From NCBI GenBank assembly GCA_030144725.1, contig JASKMD010000012.1:2780248-2844247 (forward strand): a DNA stretch of 64,000 nt, read 5' to 3'. The DNA comes from Haematococcus lacustris. Taxonomy: Eukaryota; Chlorophyta; Chlorophyceae; Chlamydomonadales; Haematococcaceae. Both the position numbers and the translations under genes were made by a program. Below are positions 33,381 through 43,453 of this stretch, piece after piece; the first letter of the stretch is position 1; every line of letters begins with the position of its first letter. The notes below the pieces were generated by a model, which saw only the letters and a program-made list of their open reading frames with translations, did no database searches and was not told where the DNA came from.

Positions 33381-36300
33381 ATGGCTTTCGTGCAGCTTGG
33401 AGGTGACGAGAGCTCTCGGCCCACCTATTTCGAAGTGGTAGCAGCCGACCGCCTCGTCCCCAGCCTCAAGTCAGCTTTGGTGTACGCGCTATCGGTGAGC
33501 ATGGTGAGGGTGTGCCCACCACGTGCGGCCTGGATTGCAATCGATGCTAAAACGTCGTGCAGGTGTTATCACAGCGCCGCTCATGGCTGCACCGCCTGTT
33601 GACCTACGAGGACGAGGTGCTGGCGACCTTGATGCTGGTTGTCGACTGGCACAGCCTTAGCACGGTGCATGCCACCTTTGCGGAGAGCCTGTATGGCCTT
33701 AGACGCAAGCCCATCAATGGCATTGAAAATGCCAGTCAGCGCCCATCCAGGGCCCTTGAGCTGGCACTGCAGGTGTGTTGCCATCAGCCAGCAGGTGCCT
33801 CGCACGTACCTCCATTGGTCTGAAGACCCCTTGCTTGGTGGCAGTGTCTCTTTTGTGTGCTTAGGGTACTGCCTGAATACTCATGGGGGAAGTAAAAGTC
33901 TTGTGTTGACACATTAAGACATGTTCTAGAGCATGGGCTGCTGTGGCTTTAGTTTTGCCACACTATACACACTACAACACACTACCGTTCTACATGCTAA
34001 CGGGCCTCAGGCGGGTGGTCTAGTAGCTGTTTGTGGCCGTAGTACAGGTCTAGTTCATGTCCTTCTGGTCCAGCTCCAAGTCTAGTGGCTTCAGCCATTG
34101 CCCTTGTGCGGCAGTACAGCTGCTCAGGCCAGCAACACAGCTGCAGCGGGCGCCACTGCTGCCACCCTTGCACTGGATGTAGGATGCTGAGTTGCAGTCA
34201 CGGTTTACCTGCTCATCACAATGGCTTTGGTGCTGGCTGCGGTGCTGTAGAGGTAGGCTTGCGAGCCCTGCCACAACCAGAGGTCACCCCATCAAGCCCA
34301 GCCCTGGTGCACCACACCACTGGGTGCAGGCTGAGCTACTGTGCATGATGCGCTGACTCAACACCATCATCTACTGTCAGTATCACTGGCCAACTGCCTG
34401 CTCCTGCACCTACCTGCTCCGTGCAACCCTTGCACCGCCTTGTGGCACACTTGGGGCACGGCAAGCCTGCCTGACGTGTTGAACGTTGCAAGCAGCACTG
34501 CTGTTCACCACTGTGCTTCCTTCCTGACCCCGGGCAAGTGTCTGGCCCCTGCTGCCTGCTGCTGCCTTGCTGACCCTGGCAAATTGAAGAAGAGGGGAGA
34601 AGCACTCAACTGCCGGCATGACTTGCTGCGTGCAGGTGGTGCTCCCCTACCTTCGAACTAAGTGTGATCGTCTGCACCGCCTAGGGAGCAGCCAGGGCAT
34701 GCTGGGCCTTGCACTGCAGCGTGCTCAGAGTCGTCCTGCCCGCACACCAGAGGTGGGCAACAGGCACTAGGCAGAGATACGCTATGTTGTCAGGGCCATT
34801 GCTGCTGTGACCCCAAGAGTATCAGAGGCCAGGCAGGCAGGCAGCCACCTCTCGTCAACAATGGGTGCTCAGATGCACTGAGTGTCGTCTGCAGGGGCCA
34901 GGAGCAGTAGGGTCGGCCGCTATGCAAGTATGGCAATGTTACCATGACGTTCGCACCATGACATCCACACCATCCTCTCACTTGTGCAGTGGGGTTGCAT
35001 GTAGGAATGCTCTGACTGCCAGCCTTGTTTGCTTGGTTTTGCTTGCCAGCTTCGAAACAGCCCACCTCGCTGAGCAGAGGGTGGCTGAATAGTGTTACCC
35101 ACAGCAATGGTGTTGTGATCCATCCACTCTTCTCCTCATCACATCTTACCACCACACCGTGCAGCTGAGCCCCCCAAGGCAGCAACCTCCACAACCTGGC
35201 ACAGCTCTCCTATTGCTGTCACTGCTGCTGCTGCTGCTGCCGCTGCTGCCACTGGTTGCAGGGCCTTTTCCTGAGGCTGCGGTCGATGGCTCTGCGGTGC
35301 TTTGTGGCCAGCTACCCGCTATGCCATGCCGGCATCGAGCTGCTGACCTTTGGCTACCACCTGGCATACCTGCTGTCAGCGTGCCCAGCGCACCGCCCAG
35401 TGCTGCATGCTCTGGGCCTGCAGTTGGCCAGGGTATCAGCTAGCGACATGGTGAGTGTCAGGGACATGCTGAGCTGATACCAGTGCCAGCCTCCAACATG
35501 GTGGGCGGCCAGCTGGTCAGTGTGGGCTGCACTTGTGAGCTCCCAACCACATGCATGGGTCACTTGTGAGCTCCCAACCACATGCTTGCGCTTGGTGGTG
35601 GGTGGTTGCCCTCCCAAGCTGCTGCATGCCTCTGCCCACACACCTCTTGCCACAACCTTCTTCTGGTGTCACATGCTGCACAGTGTTTCTTGGGCCAGGG
35701 TTCGACACCCTATAATGTGGCGCTCAGGGGCTCTGCAGCCCCATAGCAGGCCGGGCTGGAAGGCAGTGCCTAGAAGTTGCCCTGCATCCAGTGTCCCAGC
35801 ACAACAGCCCCTAAGAAAAATAACCCTGGTGCCGGCATGTGCTCCATGCCTGATACCCCAATATGGGCTGTAGTTCATGCACCATTGATCTGTGGCAAAC
35901 TCATCTACCGACTCTGAACACCTGCTACTTGAGCCACCCCCACACTTGCATGCTTGCATTGTTTGTGGCCGTGCGCAGTCCAGTATGGAACAGCGCAAGC
36001 AGGCAGCCCGCAAGGCAACCTTGGCTGCCACTCACCGGCCTGGCAGTCCTGCTGCCATCGGCATCGTGCAGCGAGGAGCATTGCGAGCAGCTTACGGCGT
36101 GTCTGACCACTACCGCAATGCTCTCATCATGGCAGTGTTTGGCTTCAAGGTGGGACCAGGGTGGTGCAGCAGCAGGCTGATACGATCAGCAGCACTTCAA
36201 TAGCGGTGGCACCGACAGCAGCAGCAGAAGTGCCAGGGCCTGAGCTTAGCGTCATCTGAAACGCTACATGGCATTTGCCCACAAGCGTTGTTGCAAGGCT

Positions 36301-36917
36301 GCAAGGCCTGGCAACACACATATCCTCAAAGCCTCATCATGAGTCATGTTCACTGAAAGCGGGCATGCCATGCGCCTGACATTTCTGGTCTACCATGTGC
36401 CGGTTATGTGCCATGCCTGCTCCCCTTATACCCCTTATACCCGTTGTCCATGCAGCCATATGCTGGTGTCCATGCTGCCCCAATCTTGTCATCAAAAGCT
36501 GCTGCTGTTCCAGCACGACATGTCAGGTGCTTCCAAAGTCAGGTGCTTCCACCACCATTACACTGCTGACGTGGACACAGGCTGGCACACAACTCTGCTG
36601 CTGCCCGTCTGCCGTCCCAGGCCCTGGAGTGGTGGTTCACGTCAGCAGAGGAGCGGCTGGCAGCAGGAAAGAGCCTGGCCCCCCCGTCCCCGCCCCCGCC
36701 TCAGCAGCCCAGCCTGCGGGGTGTAGGTCTACCCCTAGACCCTGCCACCTGCCCAGTGTGCCGCCGACCGTGCGTGAACCCCGCTCAAATGGCCACCTCC
36801 GGCTATGTGTTTTGCTACCCTTGTGTGTTCGCATGGGTTCAGGAGCATGGCAGCTGCCCGGTCACGTTGTTGCCCTCGGGGATAGAACATGTGCGCAAGC
36901 TGTATGATGACGTGTGA
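33381..36917 (+). CDS. PEX12: Peroxisome biogenesis factor 12 (peroxin-12, RING)
   Basis: Six exons, all phase 0: 33381-33494, 33563-33772, 34636-34752, 35262-35450, 35979-36149, 36621-36917; 365 residues, the usual PEX12 length. Peroxisomal-membrane RING ubiquitin ligase subunit that works with PEX2 and PEX10 to recycle the import receptor PEX5. Start MAFVQLGGDE then RPTYFEVVAADRLVPSLKSA, next RSWLHRLLTYEDEVLATLML and WHSLSTVHATFAESLYGLRR match the family N-terminus. Exons 3-5 supply the membrane-embedded helices. The C-terminal RING reads CPVCRRPCVNPAQMATSGYV, then FCYPCVFAWVQEHGSCPVT, the incomplete-Cys RING typical of PEX12. A poly-Pro stretch precedes it. The ORF ends YDDV, and this terminal coding segment is copied ~1 kb downstream (37950-38030). 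Intron 2 holds an antisense Fanzor relic. Confidence 0.95.
34095..34290 (-). pseudogene. Very degenerate Fanzor-A fragment A6 in PEX12 intron 2
   Basis: Minus-strand VNRDCNSASYIQ...GARCSC aligns to RDCNAALNMQ...GARWSC of A2 (its shifted frame). Upstream on the same strand (34500-34430) is PCPKCATRRCKGC, which could be the zinc-finger part. Weak but in the same antisense orientation as the other intronic copies. Confidence 0.4.
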
Positions 36918-37124
36918 CTGACCTGCACCCACTGCTGAAAGTGTTGCTGGTGCAACCATTCTGGCTGACAAAGCATATATTAGGCTAAGCATGCACTGAT
37001 GACGTTAAAGGTTCATGCAAGTGATGTGCTAAGCTATGTCCCCAGACAGCGAGCAGGGTGGCGAGGTGCGTCCTAATCCATGGATGAATGAACTTGTGCA
37101 AGGCCTTGGACATCCCCAATTCAG
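36918..37124 (+). repeat. Repeat family D, copy 1, adjoining PEX12 3' end
   Basis: CTGAAAGTGTTGCTGGTG, TCTGGCTGACAAAGCATA, GCTAAGCATGCACTGATGACG and GGTGGCGAGGTGCGTCC all recur in the same order at 47976-48215. No coding capacity seen. Confidence 0.7.
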
Positions 37125-37700
37125 CTGTGTCACAACCTGAGAAAATATACAAATGGGCCAGCATGGACAAACCAGGCCACCTCGTGCCGCGATTTTTGCA
37201 CCCGCTTGATGTAGAGGTCCAGTCAGGACTGTCCCCCGTTTATTCCTTGCGCCCGCCAAAGTCGACACCTTAATGCCAAGCTTGTTTTCGTCATAGCTGC
37301 AAGGCCGAAATTGCTGTGTGTTGCCCCGTATCGTTCGTTGCTCGAGTCGCAAACTTTCCCCGAACACATGTCGTCGGCCGTCCTGCTGGGTTAGCTGCGA
37401 GTAAGGACAGCTCGCACTTGCTCCGTTGCGTAGCTGCAACAATGAGTGCGTGTGGCTCACCAACCGTGGACCCGACCGCGACCATGCAGGGGTGCTGCAA
37501 ACCCGGCCCCCGGTCTAGCCAGGGCGACATCTGGGCTGAAACTATACCTTCAAGATCGTTTGGGCATAAGGTACGCAATAGAATTGGCTGGACCACCATG
37601 CATGCAGCGAGTGCACAGTGGCAGGGGATCACATCACATCACACACTGTGTGGTGCTAAGGGGCACGGACGTAAAAGCAAGCTATGAGATTGATAAGGGG
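37125..37700 (+). repeat. Repeat family C, copy 3
   Basis: Direct copy of 21885-22460; ends GATTGATAAGGGGTGTTAAC near 37700. Directly joined to repeat D. Confidence 0.7.
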
Positions 37701-37944
37701 TGTTAACAATGGTCACAGTAGTGTTGTGCCTTGGTTTCAGCTAAAGGTAAAAATGCAGGCAATTCCGGCATAGTTTCAACCAATGACCGCAATGCCGTGA
37801 AGGATGTCATAGCCCAACAAGTCCCTACATGCAACACTTCCTCAATCAGCCCCAATCAGCCAGCCAGCCAACCAACCAGCCAGCCAGCCAGCTGTGTGTC
37901 AAAATGGGACATCTTGGCATGCTTGTTGAATAAGTTTTGTTGGT

Positions 37945-38032
37945 CTGTATGATGACGTGTAATGAACCGTGCCCTCGGGGATAGAACATGTGCGCAAGCT
38001 GTATGATGACGTGTAATGAACGAGGCATGCTT
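37945..38032 (+). pseudogene. Duplicated PEX12 3' coding tail (two nested pieces)
   Basis: CTGTATGATGACGTGTAATG appears at 37945 and again, with the longer context GCCCTCGGGGATAGAACATG...GTGCGCAAGC, at 37972-38025. The PEX12 original is at 36872-36917. In both copies TGTGACT has become TGTAATG, shifting or replacing the stop context. Far too short to function. Confidence 0.75.
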
Positions 38033-38324
38033 GATGAGGGTATTGTTCTGCCTCTGACGTTTAGATGGATATGGTGTATGGGTCCCCCTGGAGTTACAAG
38101 ACATCGTCTCGGTGTTGTACAGGCCATCTTCCAGAACAATTGTCCTGATGCAACATAGAACGGGGCTGTGGCTGTAGGTAATCTCTAACGGGTACAATTC
38201 ATCTGTAGCTTCAATTGTCGCACCCCAAATGACTACAACCTCACCCCGATGGCACGTTCCCTACCAAACCATTGGGCCAAACCATTGGGGACTGAATGAC
38301 GTCTTCCAGGCAAACAAAACTCGT
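38033..38324. other. Spacer with a decayed Fanzor-B tail
   Basis: 38165-38255 reads like a diverged B tail in minus orientation (CTGTAGGTAATCTCTAACG...TCGCACCCCAAATGACTAC). The rest shows nothing recognisable. Confidence 0.45.
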
Positions 38325-38520
38325 TCAGCATGGAACAACATGTTTGACTGTGGGTTAATCTCATTCAGCTACTCCAAACAAGTTGAAGCATCCTCGCTCG
38401 CACCCTTGATGACTGCAAACCCCACACCGGTGGCAATTGCCCAACAGACCACTAAGCATCCCATCAAAACTAACAGCTTAATGCTTGTGAGGCTGACAGC
38501 CTGTGTAAGCTACTAGGCCC
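38325..38520 (-). repeat. Fanzor-B conserved 3' tail (copy B1-minus); guide-RNA candidate
   Basis: Starts directly after the Fanzor-B stop and ends at the reverse complement of GAGTTTTGTTTG near 38320. Conserved blocks, read on the minus strand, are GCCACCGGTGTGGGGTTTGC, AGTCATCAAGGGTGCGA, GTAGCTGAATGAGATTAACC and CACAGTCAAACATGTTGTTCC. The same blocks occur at 42283-42463, 44652-44820 and 63135-63335. Confidence 0.6.
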
Positions 38521-39360
38521 TATGCATTGTTGCGGGCCCGACCATCAACGCCCCGCCGGTGCTCTGCTGCCCGGTGCAACCTCTGCCTGACCTTGGGCAG
38601 CCGGTCATTGTCCCGTTTGTAGCGCTGCTGGTACTCCTTGCCAACGGTGGGCAGAGCCACCCTGTCCTTTCAGTTGCACAGCTCCAGGGGGCGCTGCATG
38701 CTCTCCCCAATGCGCTGGAAGTTGAGGCACCCGTTGGTGTCCCGGTCCAGCCACCTGCCCCATGGGGGCCCTGAGGTGGTAGGACTGGGCCAGGTGGGGG
38801 CTGGGCAGGGGGAGGGGGCTCCTGGGCAGGGGGAGGGGGTGGGGCCTGGGTTGGGGGAGGGGGTGGGGGGTCCTGGGCAGGTGGGTGCTGAGCTGGGGGA
38901 GGGAGAGGGGGGTTGAGCGGCACCTGATGGCACCACGCAGTACCCTGTCATCAATGACAAAGTGCCCGGCCCGCACCCCCACCATGGGGAGCATGGTGAA
39001 GGGGCGCGGGCAAGTGCGAGGGCGGTGACTGTTGCCATGGGGTGCGGTATGGGGGGCTGTCTGCCAGGCCTCTAGGCTGCGGTCCACGAACAGAACGTAG
39101 CACACCCTCATCGCTACGGGCAGCCTGCCTGCTCCCCCCTTCCCTATAGAGTCTACTCCCTCCTTCCAACTGGCCTGCAGCCCCAGCAGCCTCCTGTCCA
39201 TGACTACCTCTTCCTTCCACCTAGGCTGCCGCAGCACGCTGTTGGCTGGCAAACGCCACTGGTGTTCCTGGTCTGGCTGGCTGTAGTCAAGCCGGCCTAG
39301 CACCAGCTGTGAAAACTGCTTCTTCATGGCCTTGCTGAACCCCCCATCCACCACCCCAGT
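38521..39360 (-). pseudogene. Fanzor family B, internally deleted copy B1-minus
   Basis: N-terminal side: GGFSKAMKKQFSQLVLGRLD, WRLPANSVLRQPRW, then AMRVCYVLFVDRSLEAW and CPRPFTMLPMVGVRAGHFVI, a region upstream of RuvC-I in Fanzors. It jumps at TGGTGCCAT (38928 area) to the Pro-rich linker, GRWLDRDTNGCLNFQRIGES (RuvC-III) and the C-terminus ending DGRACNNA. RuvC-I, RuvC-II and zinc-finger parts are missing, and frames change several times. 5'-truncated at 39360, where it meets copy B1-plus head-to-head. Confidence 0.8.
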
Positions 39361-39361
39361 C

Positions 39362-42282
39362 TGACAGTGACACCCAGGCCATCAAGGCTGCACATGCAAA
39401 GCGGGACCCAGCCACAGGTCAGGTGCTCAGGCAGTGGGAGTGGGAGCTGACCAAGGGGCAGCTGAAGCATGACAGCGGGCTTACCAAAGCCAAGCAGGAC
39501 ACAGCCCGCTGGTCAGCTGCCATCCAGCCACAGTTGCAGCAGCTGGCAGATGCCACCCCAGCTGGCACCACCCTGGATGGCCTCCATGCCCACATCCTGG
39601 CCCTCAAGGCCACCTGGGACCCGCTGTAGGAGTAGTACCTCAAGCCACGCTGGCGCAGGCAGCGGTTGGCGCTGCACCATGCCCAGGAGCGTGTCATTGA
39701 GGGTTTCTGCAAGAAGGTATGACCTGACCTGACCTGACCTGACCTGACCTGACCTGACCTGACCTGACCTGACCTGACCTGACCTGACCTGACCTGACCT
39801 GACCTGACCTGACCTGACCTGACCTGACCTGACCTGACCTGACCTGACCTGACCTGACCTGACCTGACCTGACCTGACCTGACCTGACCTGACCTGACCT
39901 GACCTGACCTGACCTGACCTGACCTGACCTGACCTGACCTGACCTGACCTGACCTGACCTGACCTGACCTGACCTGACCTGACCTGACCTGACCTGACCT
40001 GACCTGACCTGACCTGACCTGACCTGACCTGACCTGACCTGACCTGACCTGACCTGACCTGACCTGACCTGACCTGACCTGACCTGACCTGACCTGACCT
40101 GACCTGACCTGACCTGACCTGACCTGACCTGACCTGACCTGACCTGACCTGACCTGACCTGACCTGACCTGACCTGACCTGACCTGACCTGACCTGACCT
40201 GACCTGACCTGACCTGACCTGACCTGACCTGACCTGACCTGACCTGACCTGACCTGACCTGACCTGACCTGACCTGACCTGACCTGACCTGACCTGACCT
40301 GACCTGACCTGACCTGACCTGACCTGACCTGACCTGACCTGACCTGACCTGACCTGACCTGACCTGACCTGACCTGACCTGACCTGACCTGACCTGACCT
40401 GACCTGACCTGACCTGACCTGACCTGACCTGACCTGACCTGACCTGACCTGACCTGACCTGACCTGACCTGACCTGACCTGACCTGACCTGACCTGACCT
40501 GACCTGACCTGACCTGACCTGACCTGACCTGACCTGACCTGACCTGACCTGACCTGACCTGACCTGACCTGACCTGACCTGACCTGACCTGACCTGACCT
40601 GACCTGACCTGACCTGACCTGACCTGACCTGACCTGACCTGACCTGACCTGACCTGACCTGACCTGACCTGACCTGACCTGACCTGACCTGACCTGACCT
40701 GACCTGACCTGACCTGACCTGACCTGACCTGACCTGACCTGACCTGACCTGACCTGACCTGACCTGACCTGACCTGACCTGACCTGACCTGACCTGACCT
40801 GACCTGACCTGACCTGACCTGACCTGACCTGACCTGACCTGACCTGACCTGACCTGACCTGACCTGACCTGACCTGACCTGACCTGACCTGACCTGACCT
40901 GACCTGACCTGACCTGACCTGACCTGACCTGACCTGACCTGACCTGACCTGACCTGACCTGACCTGACCTGACCTGACCTGACCTGACCTGACCTGACCT
41001 GACCTGACCTGACCTGACCTGACCTGACCTGACCTGACCTGACCTGACCTGACCTGACCTGACCTGACCTGACCTGACCTGACCTGACCTGACCTGACCT
41101 GACCTGACCTGACCTGACCTGACCTGACCTGACCTGACCTGACCTGACCTGACCTGACCTGACCTGACCTGACCTGACCTGACCTGACCTGACCTGACCT
41201 GACCTGACCTGACCTGACCTGACCTGACCTGACCTGACCTGACCTGACCTGACCTGACCTGACCTGACCTGACCTGACCTGACCTGACCTGACCTGACCT
41301 GACCTGACCTGACCTGACCTGACCTGACCTGACCTGACCTGACCTGACCTGACCTGACCTGACCTGACCTGACCTGACCTGACCTGACCTGACCTGACCT
41401 GACCTGACCTGACCTGACCTGACCTGACCTGACCTGACCTGACCTGACCTGACCTGACCTGACCTGACCTGACCTGACCTGACCTGACCTGACCTGACCT
41501 GACCTGACCTGACCTGACCTGACCTGACCTGACCTGACCTGACCCTGACCTGACCTGACCTGACCTGACCTGACCTGACCTGACCTGACCTGACCTGAAC
41601 CTGACCCTGACCCTGACCTGGTACCTGGCCTGACATGCAGGTGGTGAATGGGATGAAGTGGGTGTCACGCCAGCACTACCACCAAGAGAGGGGAGTCGCG
41701 GTGTTCCTGGGAGCGGGCAACTTCAGCCAGGGTGGGTGGAAGGCGGGGGCGGTGCGGGCGGGTTTTCACAAGGTGGTGGAGCAGCCCAGCAGGCCCAGCA
41801 CGGATCCCAGGCCTGACAGGCTTGTGATCGTGGACGAGTTCCGCACCAGCCGTGTCAGCTCAACTGTGCATGCCCGCCAGCCTTGTGTGAGCTGCACCTG
41901 CCAAATGACCGGCCTAGCCCTAACCAGCCTAGGCCCGCAGGCCAGGTCAACCACCGGCTGTTGCGCCCAGCCTGGAGCCTGCGGCACGCTGAGTGTGTGC
42001 GGGGCCTGAAGTGGTGCCATGAGTGGCCGCCCAACCCTCCTCCCCCTCCCCCAGCCCCCCTTGCCCAGGACCCCCCTGCCCTTGCCCAGGCCCTCCTTGC
42101 CCAGGACCCCCCTCCCCCTCGCCCTGCCCAGGCCCCCCAGCCACCTCCCCCTGCCCAGGACTAGCCCCCCCTTGCTGCACCTGACCCAGTCCCACGACCC
42201 CAGGCCCCCCCATGGGGCAGGTGGCTGGACCGGGACACCAACGGGTGCCTCAACTTCCAGCGCATTGGGGAGACTACAATGC
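39362..42282 (+). pseudogene. Fanzor family B nuclease, 5'-truncated copy B1-plus with giant repeat intron
   Basis: Exon 39362-39717: RDPATGQVLRQWEWELTKGQ ... YLKPRWRRQRLALHHAQERV IEGFCKK, with two TAG codons just before YLKPRW. GT at 39718 and CAG at 41640 bound an intron filled by a TGACC array. The next exon reads VVNGMKWVSRQHYH...FLGAGNFSQGGWK...LVIVDEFRTSRVSS (RuvC-II Glu), the ELHLPNDRPSPNQPR segment, RPAWSLRHAECVRGLKWCHE, a Pro-rich linker and, after a frameshift, RWLDRDTNGCLNFQRIG (RuvC-III Asp). It then runs into the B tail at 42283 without the C-terminal ~60 residues. The part encoding RuvC-I is missing. Confidence 0.85.
39720..41600. repeat. TGACC/ACCTG pentanucleotide array (~375 units)
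   Basis: Essentially uninterrupted pentamer from 39720 to about 41540, with a few CCTGA variants to 41620. It occupies almost the whole Fanzor-B intron. Long minus-strand ORFs of QVRSG repeats arise from it. True length may differ from the assembly. Confidence 0.97.
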
Positions 42283-42463
42283 TGTTAGTTTTGATGAGGT
42301 GCCCAGTGGTCATGGGGGATTAGCCCCAGAACGTGCCACCGGTGTGGGGTTTGCAGTCATCAAGGGTGCGACCAAGGTTGCTGCAAGTTGATTGTAGTAG
42401 CTGAGTGAGATTACCCACAGTCAAGCATGTTGTTCCTTGTTGAATGAGTTTTGTTTGAATGAC
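42283..42463 (+). repeat. Fanzor-B conserved 3' tail (copy B1-plus)
   Basis: GTTAGTTTTGATGAGGTGCC, GTGCCACCGGTGTGGGGTTT, AGTCATCAAGGGTGCGACC, GTAGCTGAGTGAGATTACCC and the end GAATGAGTTTTGTTTGA. Flanks diverge from the 44652 copy immediately after TTTGTTTGA, defining the element's right end. Confidence 0.65.
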
Positions 42464-42713
42464 AGTGACACACCTGACGCTGGCCTCGACTCCATGGTTG
42501 TAAGGCGCGCCCGAGAAATCTTGAAGATATGACCGTGCAGTAATGGACCTGATGAATGCAGTGCAGTAATGCGCTCAACCCCCCTCCCCCTCCCCCAGCT
42601 CAGCACAGACTTGGCGGGCTGCTAGGCGGAAATGCGCCACCTCTACCATCCGATGACACTTCATCTCCCCAATTTAACGGACAACTGTTGGGCATTTGCT
42701 TTTTTCGTAGAGC

Positions 42714-43130
42714 ATGCAATCAAACTGCTCTGCGTACCCCACGCACCAACACGACCAGTGTATCCTTACGCACTGTCCCTGCACACCACCGCCAACCCTT
42801 CGCAAGAGCAGAGGACGCAAAGGAGATGGGTCCGCTTCTAATCAACTCCGTTTTATTGTTTTCCTTTACAGCGCATTTGCTGGTCAACCTGAACGCTGGT
42901 TCGCCGCAGACGGCATCGACCCTCGTTCACGCAGCTGCGGACTCCGCGTCACCCGCGTCTCCCCATTTCCCGCTAGTCACTTGGCACAATTGGCGCCGGC
43001 ACCTGTTGCGACAAGATGGTGCGTGGAGCCTTTCACGTATGGCCGTTGCATTGCCTGTCGTAGCCCGGCCCCGGCAGAGCGGAACCAACTGTACTGCCTT
43101 CCATGCGTGAATGACAACCTTGGTGATTGA
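42714..43130 (+). CDS. Small Cys-rich protein, unknown (138 codons)
   Basis: Single open frame from ATG 42714. Early Cys cluster (CSAYPTHQHDQCILTHCPC), a basic patch (RKSRGRKGD), then RWFAADGIDPRSRSCG and a C-terminal C-x2-C...C-x2-C knuckle: GRCIACRSPAPAERNQLYC LPCVND. A splice-like TTTACAG inside (42870) means the start could be a later exon. A second proline-rich frame (43152-43453, ending PGLAFPKRAPPVTLSMLGV) begins within 40 nt of the stop and may be the next exon or a separate ORF. Resembles the ORF at 46960 only in its knuckle. Confidence 0.4.
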   Translation: MQSNCSAYPTHQHDQCILTHCPCTPPPTLRKSRGRKGDGSASNQLRFIVFLYSAFAGQPERWFAADGIDPRSRSCGLRVTRVSPFPASHLAQLAPAPVATRWCVEPFTYGRCIACRSPAPAERNQLYCLPCVNDNLGD

Positions 43131-43151
43131 CCTGCTGTTGCGCGCGACGGA

Positions 43152-43453
43152 TGACTTGCGCAGGCGCAACTGGTGCTGGCTCGGTAGCCAAGGCGCCAGC
43201 CCCCAAGGCGTCGCCTCCTGTCCGGGTGATCACGCAAGTGCCAGCTGCAGCACCAAATACAGCAACCCCAAACCCTCCAGTGCCGAAAGCACTCCCACCT
43301 CCCGCACCCAGAGTCCCCACGCCAATTCAACGTGGCCCCGGGCAACCGTCTTCCGTTCTCATAGCGGACCTGCCCCCCAACACCAGCCCGGGCCTAGCAT
43401 TCCCCAAGAGGGCACCGCCTGTGACCCTGTCAATGCTAGGTGTGAATGAGTAG
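43152..43453 (+). CDS. Proline-rich ORF, possible 3' exon of the Cys-rich gene
   Basis: TCAGATGAGSVAKAPAPKAS then Ala/Pro-rich text, RGPGQPSSVLIADLPPNTSP and a tidy C-terminus GLAFPKRAPPVTLSMLGVNE. If G|GTGATT (43124) splices to CAG before 43166 the two ORFs fuse in frame, but the intron would be ~41 nt. Confidence 0.35.

Noticed and set aside
39419..41668. 700-codon QVRSG repeat ORFs on the minus strand
   Set aside because: Pure translation of the TGACC pentamer inside the Fanzor-B intron.
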